NCBI RefSeq assembly: GCF_040869045.1 | Contig: NC_090319.1 | Coordinates: 57,384,779-57,448,778, forward strand | DNA from: Eurosta solidaginis | Taxonomy: Eukaryota > Arthropoda > Insecta > Diptera > Tephritidae | Length of the DNA: 64,000 nucleotides | Direction of reading: 5' to 3' | In this document: piece by piece, positions 45,735-57,634 of the stretch | Layout of the letters: each line of letters starts with the position of its first letter | Numbering within the stretch: position 1 is the first letter of the stretch | Notes under the pieces: generated by a model | What the model saw: only the letters and a program-made list of their open reading frames with translations | Told to the model about the DNA's origin: nothing | The model's database searches: none | Position numbers and translations under genes: made by a program

Positions 45735-46130
45735 CATTATAGCTGTGTTTTTATACATACATATGCACTCAAACATTATATGGACTGCTTAAGGTGTAAT
45801 TTTATCTATTATGAAATTTTTGCGCCTAAAATTAGTACTGCCAAATTGCGGTATGCATTATACTCAGTTGCAACTGAAATGTGTCTCTCCGTTTTATCTC
45901 TGCGTCATTCTCCACTTCTATGACCGAAAAAGGGTGTGTGTCCACTATTAATTGTAACCGATTCAGCTATAGGTTATACACTATGACCAACAGAGAGAGG
46001 TGCGTGCCTCCGCTATTCAGAACAACCCGTTTTGTAGCAAGTTATATACCACTGCTGCGTGTCTTCAATAATTGCCGCTAGATGGACCTCCTAAACATTA
46101 TCTAAGCGTTTTTTTAACCACAAATGTAGA
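45735..46130. repeat. Decayed M3 relative
   Basis: Shares 'atatggactgct', 'gcattatactca' and 'ccgctagatgg' phrases with 42965-43300, in the same order. No clear ends. Confidence 0.5.
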
Positions 46131-47869
46131 TGTATATGAAGAGTAACGAAGAGCAAGATCTATTTCATAATTTATGTTCTTTAGGATGGGCCAGATATAA
46201 AAAGTAAAATTTTTTCTTTTGGTATAGTAAAAATGTTGTTGAGAACAACGAAAAAGATGGTCTTTAAAAATTGCAGCTTTTAATTTATATGTTAAGAAGT
46301 GCCTCATCGCGATTTTAGTTTCTCCATACAAAATTATATGGGAAGGTTTTGATTTTTTGAAGTGTACCTGCGCTGCGTCTTAAATGATGAACAATACCCA
46401 TTCGTATAAAAAAGTGTGAGTTTCAAGCAGCTGAGAAGCCGTGTTGATTTAAAAAAAAAATGTTAAGACTAACTTACGCACTTTTGCCATATATTCCAGG
46501 AGAATAATAGAGTTTTCTTTTCTGAAATAAAAGTTTTCCTAAGTAAATGGTAAAGCCTTAATAGAGTTACTCCTACCTCAGAAAATTTTCAACATTTATA
46601 GTGCATGCAAAGAACATAAATGGCTACCCCGTGTATTAGCTGATTTTCAAAAACGCACACAGAATTATTTCCTTCATTTAAATTTTCGTCGCTAAAAATT
46701 TGTGAAGTTATGAAAATAAATTGCCACGATCAGGTGGTTTAGCAGGGTTGTTCTGCCACACCGCCATTTTTTGCAGGGTAAAAGTGTAACGCTTTTGCGT
46801 TGCGAGCCTGCAACAATTACACAAAAGAACGAAATACCCCGTAAAGGCGTTACCTGCTTTTTAGAATAGAACAAAATATATTTACAACTCTTGCGCCGCG
46901 TACAAAAATCATAGCACTTTTGCCAGAAAAGAAAACGCTATAAGACCGGATCATTAAGTAAACGTCATTAAAGCGTAGGTACACATCGAATAAAAATTCC
47001 CCATGTAATTTGTAAGAGAAAACTAGATTCGCATGATGCACCTCTTAACATTAAATTAAAACCTGTTAAAATGTATACATTTATTTTGGAAGATTGAAGC
47101 TCTGTCCCACTCATGGGAACTACAAATTTTCAGTAAGATTTCTAAAAAATGTTTGAATATGCAGTTTTATAGTAAATCAAATTTTAGAATGATATTTATT
47201 TTTTCCTTTATATCTATATTATATATATAGATAAACCTACTTCTTCTACATAATTATTTTGTTGGTATTAGTTTTGTTTAAAATAAGTAGTGTTTGTTAA
47301 AAAACGTATAAACAATAATTCCGTTAAAATAAACGCGTTTCGATATGTTAAATAGAAAAACCTTTATAACAGCGACATTTATTTAAAACTGAGCGTTGGT
47401 AAAATTTTATAGAATTCAGTTGTGTGATCCGTTTAGCCAAAATAGTGCGGTGATGTTTTGTTTTAAATATTATTAATTTCAGAATTTTGTTTCACACATT
47501 ATATAAAATTCAGACGAAATGACTCAAAAACTATGTATCAATCTATTAAAACGAATTGATACATTTTTTCAGGAATGATACACTTTAAGAACAAAAAAAA
47601 TTGCGCGAGTGGCAACGCTGGAACATACATTCAAGGTAGCGAGCATACTTACTACAAATGATTTGAGTAATGAGTAAATTTAGTTGCATGAATATGTTGA
47701 TTGTGTATGTGTTAGCACAAACTGATATGTTTGCTACTATAACGGTTTCTAAAATATATCTCGCTCTACTATTTTTCGAAAATCAGAGAAAAGTTTGTAT
47801 TTCGATATGTTTCAAATGGCATGCGCGCAGGATTTCTGCGCTAATGGGTACATATGAAAAAGTTCATAT

Positions 47870-48564
47870 TAGGGTGGTTCGAAAAAAAATTGTGTACAAA
47901 TTCTATCCTCTGAAATGTTTCAATTTGATGTAAAAATAAAACCCTCACCAAAGTTTGGTCCTATTACTCCACCCTAAGTGGTACCCGAAAAACGGATTTC
48001 CCGCCGGGTTTTAAGGTCTTGTACAGGCTTCAAACAATTTGTATGATTTTTTTCTCTAATCATATCATTTATAAACACTCTTTAATATATTGAGATCTTA
48101 ATTACGATTTTTGTCCAAAAGTCGTGGCCATTTGAAGTTGTGTTCTTTGACGAAATTGTGTAAACAGTTATTTCACACTTAAAAAGTGTATTGAAATGAT
48201 AAAGCATAAATTCACATAGCCATAACTAAAACAATATAATAATAACATAAATTCGCAATTAAGGTCGCAATACATTAAGAGTGTTTTCAAATGATATGAT
48301 TAGAAAAAAATCATAAAAACTTTTTGTAACCTGTACAAGACCTCAATACTAGGCAAAACGGCACATAAAAGATTTTCGTAAAAAGTTGAGTAAATTCAAG
48401 TTTGGACAAAAAATAGTTGTTCCCATGTCAACGAAATGGGAAAATAAAATACCCTGTAGAGTGGAGTTATAGGACCCATCTTTGGTGAGGGTTTTTTGTT
48501 TTTAATAAAATAGAAACATTTGAGAGGATGGAAATTGAAAAGTTGTTTTTCTCGGCACACCCTA
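47870..48564. mobile_element. MITE M4 in the right arm
   Basis: Mirror copy of 38231-38935 with the same TAGGGTG ends, duplicated as part of the arm. Confidence 0.65.
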
Positions 48565-49309
48565 AAGCACATATGTACATACACATGTACCCGTTATCAG
48601 AAATCCTGCGCGCAAGCGGGAAAATACAAATACGAAATATGCACAAACTTTTCTCTGATTTTCGAAAGAAAGAAGACCGACATGTATTTCATAAACCGTT
48701 ATAGTTGCGAACATCATCAACACAAAAACAATCAACATATTGATGCAACTAAATTTACGCATTACTTAAATCATTGTATGCGCGGTAACATGTACATTGT
48801 ACATGTGTACATACATATGTATGTATGCATGTATGTTCATACGTGTTTTCGCGAAGCGTCTGCTGGCTTCAGACTTAAGGGCCCATTACTGATACTTAGC
48901 ATAGACTTGACTTGACTTGGCGTAAACTTGGCAATTTAGCACCGATTATACTCCACTTAGCGCATACACTCTGACATCATAATCAATAAGTGTCAATCTG
49001 TATGTCAAAATGAAATGGAAACAAATAAATGGCATCTCAAAATGTAAATGTCACTTAGAACTTACATAGAAAATCAAAATTCAACAGACTTCTAAGTCAA
49101 GTTAAGTGTTGCTAAGTTTTGAGTAATCAGTAACATGCAACTCACTGAATTTCGAAAGTTATAATTTATATTTATTAGGGTCGGCAAAATATAAAATTTA
49201 ATTTTTCCTTTTGGTATAGTGAAAATATTTTTCAGGACAACGAAACATTTAGGCAATCAATAAGGTATAAATTATTGTAGTCGTTAGGGAGCTGTACGTC
49301 GTGTTGTCA

Positions 49310-52270
49310 AGAAGTGTCTGCTGGCTTGAGTCTAAAGCTAGCAGACACTCCCGTTTCTCGGAACCGGACGCAGCTTAAAATTTTTTTTTGCGGTATTAAA
49401 TTGCCAATAAATGTAATATCAATTATCCAAGTCGTTCGGAAGTCGTAGGTCGTGTTTTCACGAAGTGTCTGCTAGCTTGAGTCTTAAGCTAGCCGGCACT
49501 CCCGTTTCTCGGAACCGGACGCAGCTTTAAATTTTTTTTTGCGGTATTAAATTGCCAATAAATGTAATATCAATTATCCAAGTCGTTCGGAAGTCGTAGG
49601 TCGTGTTTTCACGAAGTGTCTGCTGGCTTGAGTCTTAAGCTAGCAGACACTCCCGTTTCTCGGAACCGGACGCAGCTTTAAATTTTTTTTTGCGGTATTA
49701 AATTGCCAATAAATGTAATATCAATTATCCAAGTCGTTCGGAAGTCGTAGGTCGTGTTTTCACGAAGTGTCTGCTAGCTTGAGTCTTAAGCTAGCAGGCA
49801 CTCCCGTTTCTCGGAACCGGACGCAGCTTTAAATTTTTTTTTGCGGTATTAAATTGCCAATAAATGTAATATCAATTATCCAAGTCGTTCGGAAGTCGTA
49901 GGTCGTGTTTTCACGAAGTGTCTGCTGGCTTGAGTCTTAAGCTAGCTGACACTCCCGTTTCTCGGAACCGTACGCAGCTTTAAATTTTTTTTGCGGTATT
50001 AAATTGCCAATGAATGTAATATCAATTATCCAAGTCGTTCGGAAGTCGTAGGTCGTGTTTTCACGAAGTGTCTGCTGGCTTGAGTCTTAAGCTAGCAGAC
50101 ACTCCCGTTTCTCGGAACCGGACGCAGCTTTAAATTTTTTTTGCGGTATTAAATTGCCAATGAATGTAATATCAATTATCCAAGTCGTTCGGAAGTCGTA
50201 GGTCGTGTTTTCACGAAGTGTCTGCTGGCTTGAGTCTTAAGCTAGCAGACACTCCCGTTTCTCGGAACCGGACGCAGCTTTAAATTTTTGTTTGCGGTAC
50301 TAAATTGCCAATAAATGTAATATCAATTATGCAAGTCGTTCGGAAGTCGTAGGTCGTGTTTTCACGAAGTGTCTGCTGGCTTGAGTCTTAAGCTAGCAGA
50401 CACTCCCGTTTCTCGGAACCGGACGCACCTTTAAATTTTTTTTTTGCGGTACTAAATTGCCAATAAATGTAATATCAATTATCCAAGTCGTTCGGAAGTC
50501 GTAGGTCGTGTTTTCACGAAGTGTCTGCTGGCTTGAGTCTTAAGCTAGCAGACACTCCCGTTTCTCGGAACCGGACGCAGCTTTAAATTTTTTTTTGCGG
50601 TACTAAATTGCCAATAAATGTAATATAAATTATCCAAGTCGTTCGGAAGTCGTAGGTCGTGTTTTCACGAAGTGTCTGCTGGCTTGTGTCTTAAGCTAGC
50701 AGACACTCCCGTTTCTCGGAACCGGACGCAGCTTTAAATTTTTTTTGCGGTACTAAATTGCCAATAAATGTAATATCAATTATCCAAGTCGTTCGGAAGT
50801 CGTAGGTTGTGTTTTCACGAAGTGTCTGCTGGCTTGAGTCTTAAGCTAGCAGACACTCCCGTTTCTCGGAACCGGACGCAGCTTTAAATTTTTTTTTTGC
50901 GGTCTAAATTGCCAATAAATGTAATATCAATTATCCAAGTCGTTCGGAAGTCGTAGGTCGTGTTTTCACGAAGTGTCTGCTGGCTTGAGTCTTAAGCTAG
51001 CAGACACTCCGGTTTCTCGGAACCGGACGCAGCTTTAAATTTTTTTTTGCGGTACTAAATTGCCAATAAATGTAATATCAATTATCCAAGTCGTTCGGAA
51101 GTCGTAGGTCGTGTTTTCACGAAGTGTCTGCTGGCTTGAGTCTTAAGCTAGCAGACACTCCCGTTTCTCGGAACCGGACGCAGCTTTAAATTTTTTTTGC
51201 GGTACTAAATTGCCAATAAATGTAATATCAATTATCCAAGTCGTTCGGAAGTCGTAGGTCGTGTTTTCACGAAGTGTCTGCCGGCTTGAGTCTTAAGCTA
51301 GCAGACACTCCCGTTTCTCGGAACCGGACGCAGCTTTACATTTTTTTTTGCGGTACTAAATTGCCAATAAATGTAATATCAATTATCCAAGTCGTTCGGA
51401 AGTCGTAGGTCGTGTTTTCACGAAGTGTCTGCTGGCTTGAGTCTTAAGCTAGCAGACACTCCCGTTTCTCGGAACCGGACGCAGCTTTAAATTTATTTTT
51501 GCGGTACTAAATTGCCAATAAATGTAATATCAATTATCCAAGTCGTTCGGAAGTCGTAGGTCGTGTTTTCACGAAGTGTCTGCTGGCTTGAGTCTTAAGC
51601 TAGCAGACACTCCCGTTTCTCGGAACCGGACGCAGCTTTAAATTTTTTTTGCGGTACTAAATTGCCAATAAATGTAATATCAATTATCCAAGTCGTTCGG
51701 AAGTCGTAGGTCGTGTTTTCACGAAGTGTCTGCTGGCTTGAGTCTTAAGCTAGCAGACACTCCCGTTTCTCGGAACCGGACGCAGCTTTAAATTTTTTTT
51801 TGCGGTACTAAATTGCCAATAAATGTAATATCAATTATCCAAGTCGTTCGGAAGTCGTAGGTCGTGTTTTCACGAAGTGTCTGCTGGCTTGAGTCTTAAG
51901 CTAGCAGACACTCCCGTTTCTCGGAACCGGACGCAGCTTTAAATTTTTTTTTGCGGTACTAAATTGCCAATAAATGTAATATCAATTATCAAGTCGTTCG
52001 GAAGTCGTAGGTCGTGTTTTCACGAAGTGTCTGCTGGCTTGAGTCTTAAGCTAGCAGACACTCCCGTTTCTCGGAACCGGACGCAGCTTTAAATTTTTTT
52101 TGCGGTACTAAATTGCCAATAAATGTAATATCAATTATCCAAGTCATTCGGAAGTCGTAGGTCGTGTTTTCACGAAGTGTCTGCTGGCTTGAGTCTTAAG
52201 CTAGCAGACACTCCCGTTTCTCGGAATCGGACGCAGCTTTAAATTTTTTTTTGCGGTATTAAATTGCCAA
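49310..52270 (-). repeat. Right tandem array, 20 units of about 150 bp
   Basis: Twenty occurrences of the 'ctcggaaccg' unit landmark. Units are full length, and the 126-bp variant of the left array is absent. The hairpin GTGTCTGCT...AGCAGACAC is present in nearly all units. The inner units next to 49310-50160 carry the variant 'gcggtattaaat', while later ones mostly read 'gcggtactaaat'. Confidence 0.9.
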
Positions 52271-52342
52271 TAAATGAGGTATAAATTATTTAATATATAA
52301 TATTGTTGTTTGCTATAGTGTGTCTGCCACCTTAATAGGACC

Positions 52343-52351
52343 GCTTCCACC
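52343..52351. repeat. 9-bp target-site duplication, right copy
   Basis: GCTTCCACC, matching 35435-35443. Confidence 0.85.
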
Positions 52352-52599
52352 TTAAGTTTAAGCTAGCCCAACCCATATGCCCAATCAAAAAATGAAAACG
52401 TATTTAATTACACCATATTTAATACGGGTTAATTAAATTTATTAGAGGTGCTTTTATTTTTAAATATCGAACCCAACCCTTGATATTTTTTTAAAATACA
52501 AGTGTAATAAATTTAATTAACCCGTATTAAATTAGCATTAAATATTGTGCAATTTAGTACGGTCTCGTTTTTTTATTGGGCTTGAAAGGTTGGACTAGC

Positions 52600-52975
52600 C
52601 TAAAAGGCCTAAATTTTAGATTCAAAACTCCAAATTCAAAAGTCTAATTTTAAAATTCATAGTTCCAAACTCACAATTCTAAACTTTAAATTCAAAATTC
52701 TAAATTAAAAACTAGAAGACAAAATTTTTAATTCACAACTCGAAATTCGAAACCCCAAATTTAAAATACAGCATTAAAAATTGTTAATCAAAACTGGAAA
52801 TTTAAGATTAACAAATCAAAACTCAAAATATAAAATTCAAAATTTTAAACTCAACGTTCAAAATTCTAACTCAAAATTTAAAATCCAAAATTTATTTGTT
52901 GGTGCTTAAAAGGCAAAACTCAAAGTAAAAAATTAAAATTTTAAATCTAAAACTCAATGTCCAAAATTTAAAAGT
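52600..52975. repeat. Decayed A/T-rich short-motif repeat, segment 1
   Basis: Irregular reiterations of 'caaaattcaaaattctaaa' and variants with roughly 10-bp spacing. The same kind of sequence resumes at 55794-55848, 56810-56880, 57540-57630, 58277-58440 and 58950-59115, so later insertions have split one tract. 52352-52599 holds 'taatacgggttaatta' in two inverted forms (52425 and 52515) and no gene. Confidence 0.6.
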
Positions 52976-55793
52976 AACAAGTAAGGAAGGTTAAAAATGA
53001 GGAAAATGAACCGAGGGAAACCCTGGAATGTGTTTGTATGACATGTGTATCAAATGAAAGGCATTAAAGGTATTTTATGAGGGAGTGGGCCATAGTTCTA
53101 TAGGTGGACGCCATTTAGGGATATAGCCATAAAGGTGATGAAAGGTATTAACGAGTATTTTAAAAGGGCGTGGACCTAAGTTCTATAGATGGACGCCTTT
53201 TCGAGATATCGCCGTAAAGATGGACCAGGGGTGACTCTAGAATGCGTTTGTACGATATGGGTATCAAATGAAAGGTGTTAATGAGTATTTTAAAAGGGAG
53301 TAATCCTTAGTTCCATAGGTGGACGCCGTTTCGAGATATCGCCATAAAGGTGGACCAGGGGTGACCCTAGAATTTGTTTGCACAATATGGGCATCAAACG
53401 AAAGGTGTTAATGAGTATTTTAAAAGGGAGTGAGCCTTAGTTCTATAGGTGGACGCCGTTTCGAGATATCGCCATAAAGGTGGGCCAGGGGTGACTCTAG
53501 AATTCGTTTGTGCAATATGAGTATCAAACGAAAGGAGTTAATGAGTATTTTAAGAGGGAGTGGGCCTTAGTTCTATAGGTGGACGCATTTTCGAGGTATC
53601 GCAATAAAGGTGGACCAGGGGTGACTCTAGACTTTGTTTGTACGATATGGGTATCAAATGAAAGGTGTTAATGAGCATTTTAAAAGGGAGTAATCCTTAG
53701 TTCCATAGGTGGACGCCGTTTCGAGATATCGCCATAAAGGTGGACCAGGGGTGACCCTAGAATTTGTTTGCACAATATGGGCATCAAACGAAAGGTGTTA
53801 ATGAGTATTTTAAAAGGGAGTGAGCCTTAGTTCTATAGGTGGACGCCGTTTCGAGATATCGCCATAAAGGTGGGCCAGGGGTGACTCTAGAATGCGTTTG
53901 TACGATATGGGTGTTCGTCTTTTCGAGATAAAGCCATAAAGGTGGACTAGGGGTGACTTTAGAATTTGTTTGTATGATATGGGTATCAAGTGAAAGGTAC
54001 TAATGATTATTTTAAAAGGGCGTGGGGCTTAGTTCTATAGGTGGGCCCCTTTTCGAGATATCGCCATAAAGGTGGACCAGGGGTGAGTGACTCTAGAATT
54101 TGTTTGTGCAATATGGGTATCAAACGAAAGGAGTTAATGAGTATTTTAAGAGGGAGTGGGCCTTAGTTCTATAGGTGGACGCCTTTTCGAGATATCGCCA
54201 TAAAGATGGACCAGGTGTGACTCTAGAATGCGTTTGTACGATATGGGTATCAAATGAAAGGTGTTAATGAGTATTTTTAAAAGGGAGTGGGCCTTCGTTC
54301 TATAGGTGTTCGCCTTTTCGAAATATCGCCATAAAGGTGGACCAGGGGTGACTCTAGAATGAGTTTGTACGATATGGGCATCAAATTAAAGGTATTAATG
54401 AGAGTTTTAAAAGGGAGTGGTGGTAGTTGTATATGTGAAGGCGTTTTCCAGATATCGACCAAAATGTGGACCAGGGTGACCCAGAACATCATCTGTTGGA
54501 TACCGCTAATTTATTTATATATGTAATACCTGCCAAGATTTTAAGGGTTTTTTATTTCGCCCTGCAGAACTTTTTCATTTTCTTCTACTTAATATGGTAG
54601 GTGTCACAACCATTTTATAAAGTTTTTTCTAAAGTTATATTTCGCGTCAATAAAACAATCCAATTACCTTAACATATTTCAGCCCTTTTTTCGTATTTGG
54701 TATCGAATTATGGCATTTTTTTCATTTTTCGTAATTTTCGATATCGAAAAAGTGGGCGTGGTCATAGTCGGATTTCGTTTATTTTTCATACCAAGGTAAA
54801 CTGAGTTCAGATAAGTACGTGAACTGAGTTTAGTAGAGATATATCGATTTTTGCTCAAGTTATCGTGTTAACGGCCATGCGGAAGGACAGACGGACGATT
54901 GTGTATAAAAACTGGGCGTGACATCAACCGATTTTGCCCATTTTCACAGAGAACAGTTAACGCCATAAAGTCTATGCCCCTACCAAATTTCAAAAGGATT
55001 GGTTAATTTTTGTTCGACTTATGGCGTTAAAAGTATCCTAGAAAAATTAAATGAAAAAGGGTGGAGCCACGCCCGTTTTTTAATTTTCTTTTATTTTTGT
55101 ATTTTGTTGCACCATATCATTACTGGAGCTGAATCTTGACATAATTTACTTATATACTGTAAAGATATTAAATTTTTTGTTAAAATTTTACTTAAAAAAA
55201 TTTTTTTTTTTTAAAGTGGGCGTGGTCCTTTTCCGATTTTGCTAATTTTTATTAAGCGTACATATAGTAATAAGAGTAACGTTCCTGCCAAATTTCATCA
55301 TGATATCTTCAACGACTGCCAAATTACAGCTTCCAAAAGTTTTAAATTACTTTCTTTTAAAAGTGGGCGGTGCCACGCCCATTGTCCAAAATTTTACTAA
55401 TTTTCTATTTTGCGTCATAGGTTCAACTCATCTACCAAGTTTCGTCGCTTTATCGGTCTTTTGTAATGAATTATCGCACTTTTTAGGTTTTTCGAAATTT
55501 TCGATATCGAAAAAGTGGGCGTGGTTATAGTCCGATATCGTTCATTTTAAATAGCGATCTGAGATGAGTGCTCAGGAACCTACATACAAAATTTCATCAA
55601 GATACCTCAAAATTTACTCAAGTTATCGTGTTAACGGACGGACGGACATGGCTCAATAAAATTTTTTTTCAATCCTGATTATTTTGATATATGGAAGTCT
55701 ATATCTATCTCGATTCCTTTATATATGTACAACCAACCGTTATCCAATCAAACTTAATATACTCTGTGAGCTCTGCTCAACTGAGTATAAAAA
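52976..55793 (+). mobile_element. P-family transposon with internal minisatellite, copy 2
   Basis: Starts acaagtaaggaaggtt and ends gctctgctcaactgag. It is inverted relative to copy 1 at 29421-32005. About 75 bp after the left end are missing compared with copy 1. It is inserted in the A/T-rich tract. No transposase. Confidence 0.72.
53060..54480. repeat. Minisatellite of about 130 bp inside P copy 2
   Basis: About eleven units. The landmark 'ggaccagggg' occurs at 53222, 53352, 53482 and 53612, a 130-bp period. One unit near 53900 is internally deleted, and a block of two units (about 53340-53530 and 53710-53890) is repeated almost exactly. Confidence 0.85.
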
Positions 55794-55852
55794 CTCAAAA
55801 CTCTAAGCTTCGTATCAGCAATTCAAAATTAAAACACAAATTTTTATGTTAA

Positions 55853-56798
55853 CTCTTTCGGCGGCAATGGTTTAATTTTTGTACCATATATTTTACATAT
55901 TTTCCGCGACGGTGGTACATTTTTCGTACCACATATTTTTTACGTTATCACTTAAGTCTCAAAGGTTTAAAACTTGAACCGCACTTGATAACGGGACAAT
56001 AAAGAAATAATGTTCGCAGAAATATTGTCGTTTTGTGAAAATTGCGTAGTTTATGTACATTTTATGGTCAGTAAAGCAACTTTTGTGCAACGCAGTGGAT
56101 GGTTATTGAAAAAAATTAAGAAAAAATAGTTTTTTATAAAATAATTATAAAAATTGATGTTTTTTTGACTGCCTTAGCTGAAAATTAAAAAAAATGCTTG
56201 AATCCATCAATGAAAATTGCTTTTTTATTTCTTAGATGTTTGTGTGGTAAATTCATATATATTGTTTCAATTGGCATTGGAGTCATCAGTCGAACACAAA
56301 ATCTTCCGGCTTCAAATAATTGAAGGGCTGTTGGCAGAAACATTTGTACACCGAAACATGAAACGGCAGAGCATATCTACACAAATACCAGTAGCCTCAA
56401 TAAAAAAATTCAAACCATTCGTTTCTGAAAGTATAAGAACAGCCCAAGCTGCCCATTAACCACAACGCAGTACACGCAGAAGATGTGCATTGTGCAGCAC
56501 AATGAAAAAACAAATAAGAACAGATTGGATTTGCGGAACATGCAATGTAACGTTGTGTTTATCAAAGAATAAAAGATGCTTCCAAGATTATCATAAAAGT
56601 AGTTCAAGTGGCCAGGGTCTATAAATTGAACCACTATAAAATATTATTTTTAACAAAAATATAAATCATCTAAGAATTTTTTGTGAATTCATTTTAAGTT
56701 TTGATCATTTTTTATTAAAATAAAAAAATTTACTTAAAAAAAAGTTCTCTGCTATACAAGGGGGTAGAATTTTTCTTGAATCTTTGCCGCTGAAAGAG
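55853..56798 (+). mobile_element. piggyBac-family element, internally deleted, TTAA-flanked
   Basis: The ends CTCTTTCGGCGGCAA and, on the other strand, CTCTTTCAGCGGCAA are 15-bp inverted repeats. TTAA stands at 55849-55852 and 56799-56802. Near the left end 'tttttgtaccatatatttt' and 'tttttcgtaccacatatttt' form a subterminal repeat. It contains only the C-terminal part of the transposase. Confidence 0.9.
56217..56624 (+). pseudogene. piggyBac transposase C-terminal part, one in-frame stop
   Basis: A single frame. LDVCVVNSYILFQL and FRLQIIEGLLAE correspond to the end of the piggyBac catalytic domain. A basic linker follows, then TAA at 56457-56459. Past the stop the same frame holds the Cys-rich ring: RRCALCSTMKKQIRTDWICG, then TCNVTLCLSKNKRCFQDYH, ending at a stop at 56622-56624. 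The DDE residues are in the deleted part, so the product cannot transpose. Confidence 0.85.
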
Positions 56799-57059
56799 TT
56801 AAAGGCAAACCTTTAAATTTAAAAGCCTTTAAGTCAGAAATCAAAATTCGATATACAAAGTTTTAAACTAAATTTCTATAATTTTAATAAAAAAATTTTT
56901 TTGTTTTATCGGCCTATTGATAAATCATTCAAGGTTCGAATCGAGCTCAAGGCCAGAACAATAATTTTTTTCTAATGATAATTATTGTTATTTTTTAATT
57001 TTTCTAAATTTGAAAAATTGTATTTTGTTTTTGGAATAGTAAGTAGAAAATTTTTCAGA

Positions 57060-57170
57060 CAACCTGCCATAGCTGCGCAGATAGATCCATTTCGAAGTGT
57101 GCTAAGCCTTCATCATCAGTACGCTTTAGGCATGCTGCGCTAACCATTTAGCTATACAGCGGTGGTTTGT
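57060..57170 (-). repeat. Candidate tRNA-like SINE fragment
   Basis: The minus strand reads TAGCTAAATGGTTAGCGCAG near 57155, a good tRNA A-box-like motif. About 60 bases on comes 'cttcgaaatgg', a weak B box. The flanks are AT-rich and no tail or duplication is clear. Confidence 0.4.
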
Positions 57171-57634
57171 TAGACTGGCAAATTTGCTACTTCTATTCCT
57201 TTTTACCAACTATATTTATTCAGTGTTGCGCCATCTGGTGCAAATCACTGATAATAATAATAAAATTTTTTTTTATTTAATTAGTGAGGCATGCTCATAT
57301 TGACTTATACAATTGTTTTTGTTATTGATATAAGAGAAGAATTTTTTTGGTAATTTTTATAGTCTTATGCGTTTACGTTATGTTAATAATAATGAGCTTA
57401 AAGGCCGTGGTTAAATAAAACACAATGTTTAAAATTTCATTGGTTTTTTTAATTTGTCAATATTTCGGATTCAGTCTGAAGCCATCTTCAGGAACTTGTG
57501 GTTATTCTTTATCGAAGAGAAGAATTACATACAAAAATTTTAGTTCACACATTCAATTTAAAAATTCATGTTCTGAAATACTTTAAGTTCAAAATTCAAA
57601 ACTATGACTTGAAAGTTAAAACTCAAGACTGATA
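57171..57634. other. Mixed AT-rich sequence
   Basis: 57460-57500 ('caatatttcggattcagtct', 'gccatcttcagga') resembles the terminal region of the Penelope-like elements at 32030 and 28690, but only weakly. The remainder belongs to the short-motif tract. Confidence 0.35.

Larger units (their letters stand above)
39741..47066. other. Core of the giant foldback element
   Basis: 7.3 kb between the arms. It contains M2 copy C, the 5' end of a piggyBac-like element, M3-type palindromes, a hAT-type MITE, a CAC-ended MITE, microsatellites and decayed copies of arm sequence. Stretches 39741-40336, 43600-44120 and 46130-47066 hold no gene I can recognise. Confidence 0.6.
35444..52342. mobile_element. 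Giant foldback-type transposon, 16.9 kb, MULE/FB-like
   Basis: The two ends are exact inverted repeats (ggtcctattaaggtggcag at 35444, its reverse complement ending at 52342). Both are flanked by GCTTCCACC. The inverted arms are 35444-39740 and 47067-52342, and the core is 39741-47066. Arms contain tandem arrays of about 150 bp, an inner segment with MITE M4, and A/T-rich DNA. By family knowledge, 9-bp duplications and array-bearing long inverted ends fit Drosophila foldback elements, whose transposase source is a Mutator-like gene. No such gene is visible here, so this copy would be non-autonomous. Confidence 0.82.
47067..52342 (-). repeat. Right inverted arm of the giant foldback element
   Basis: Mirror image of 35444-39740. 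It is about 1 kb longer because its tandem array has 20 rather than 14 units. Matching runs to the terminal base. Confidence 0.85.

Noticed and set aside
29421..55793. One 26-kb palindrome including the P copies
   Set aside because: Sequence between each P copy and the foldback ends does not match, and the exact 9-bp duplication shows that the element stops at 35444 and 52342.
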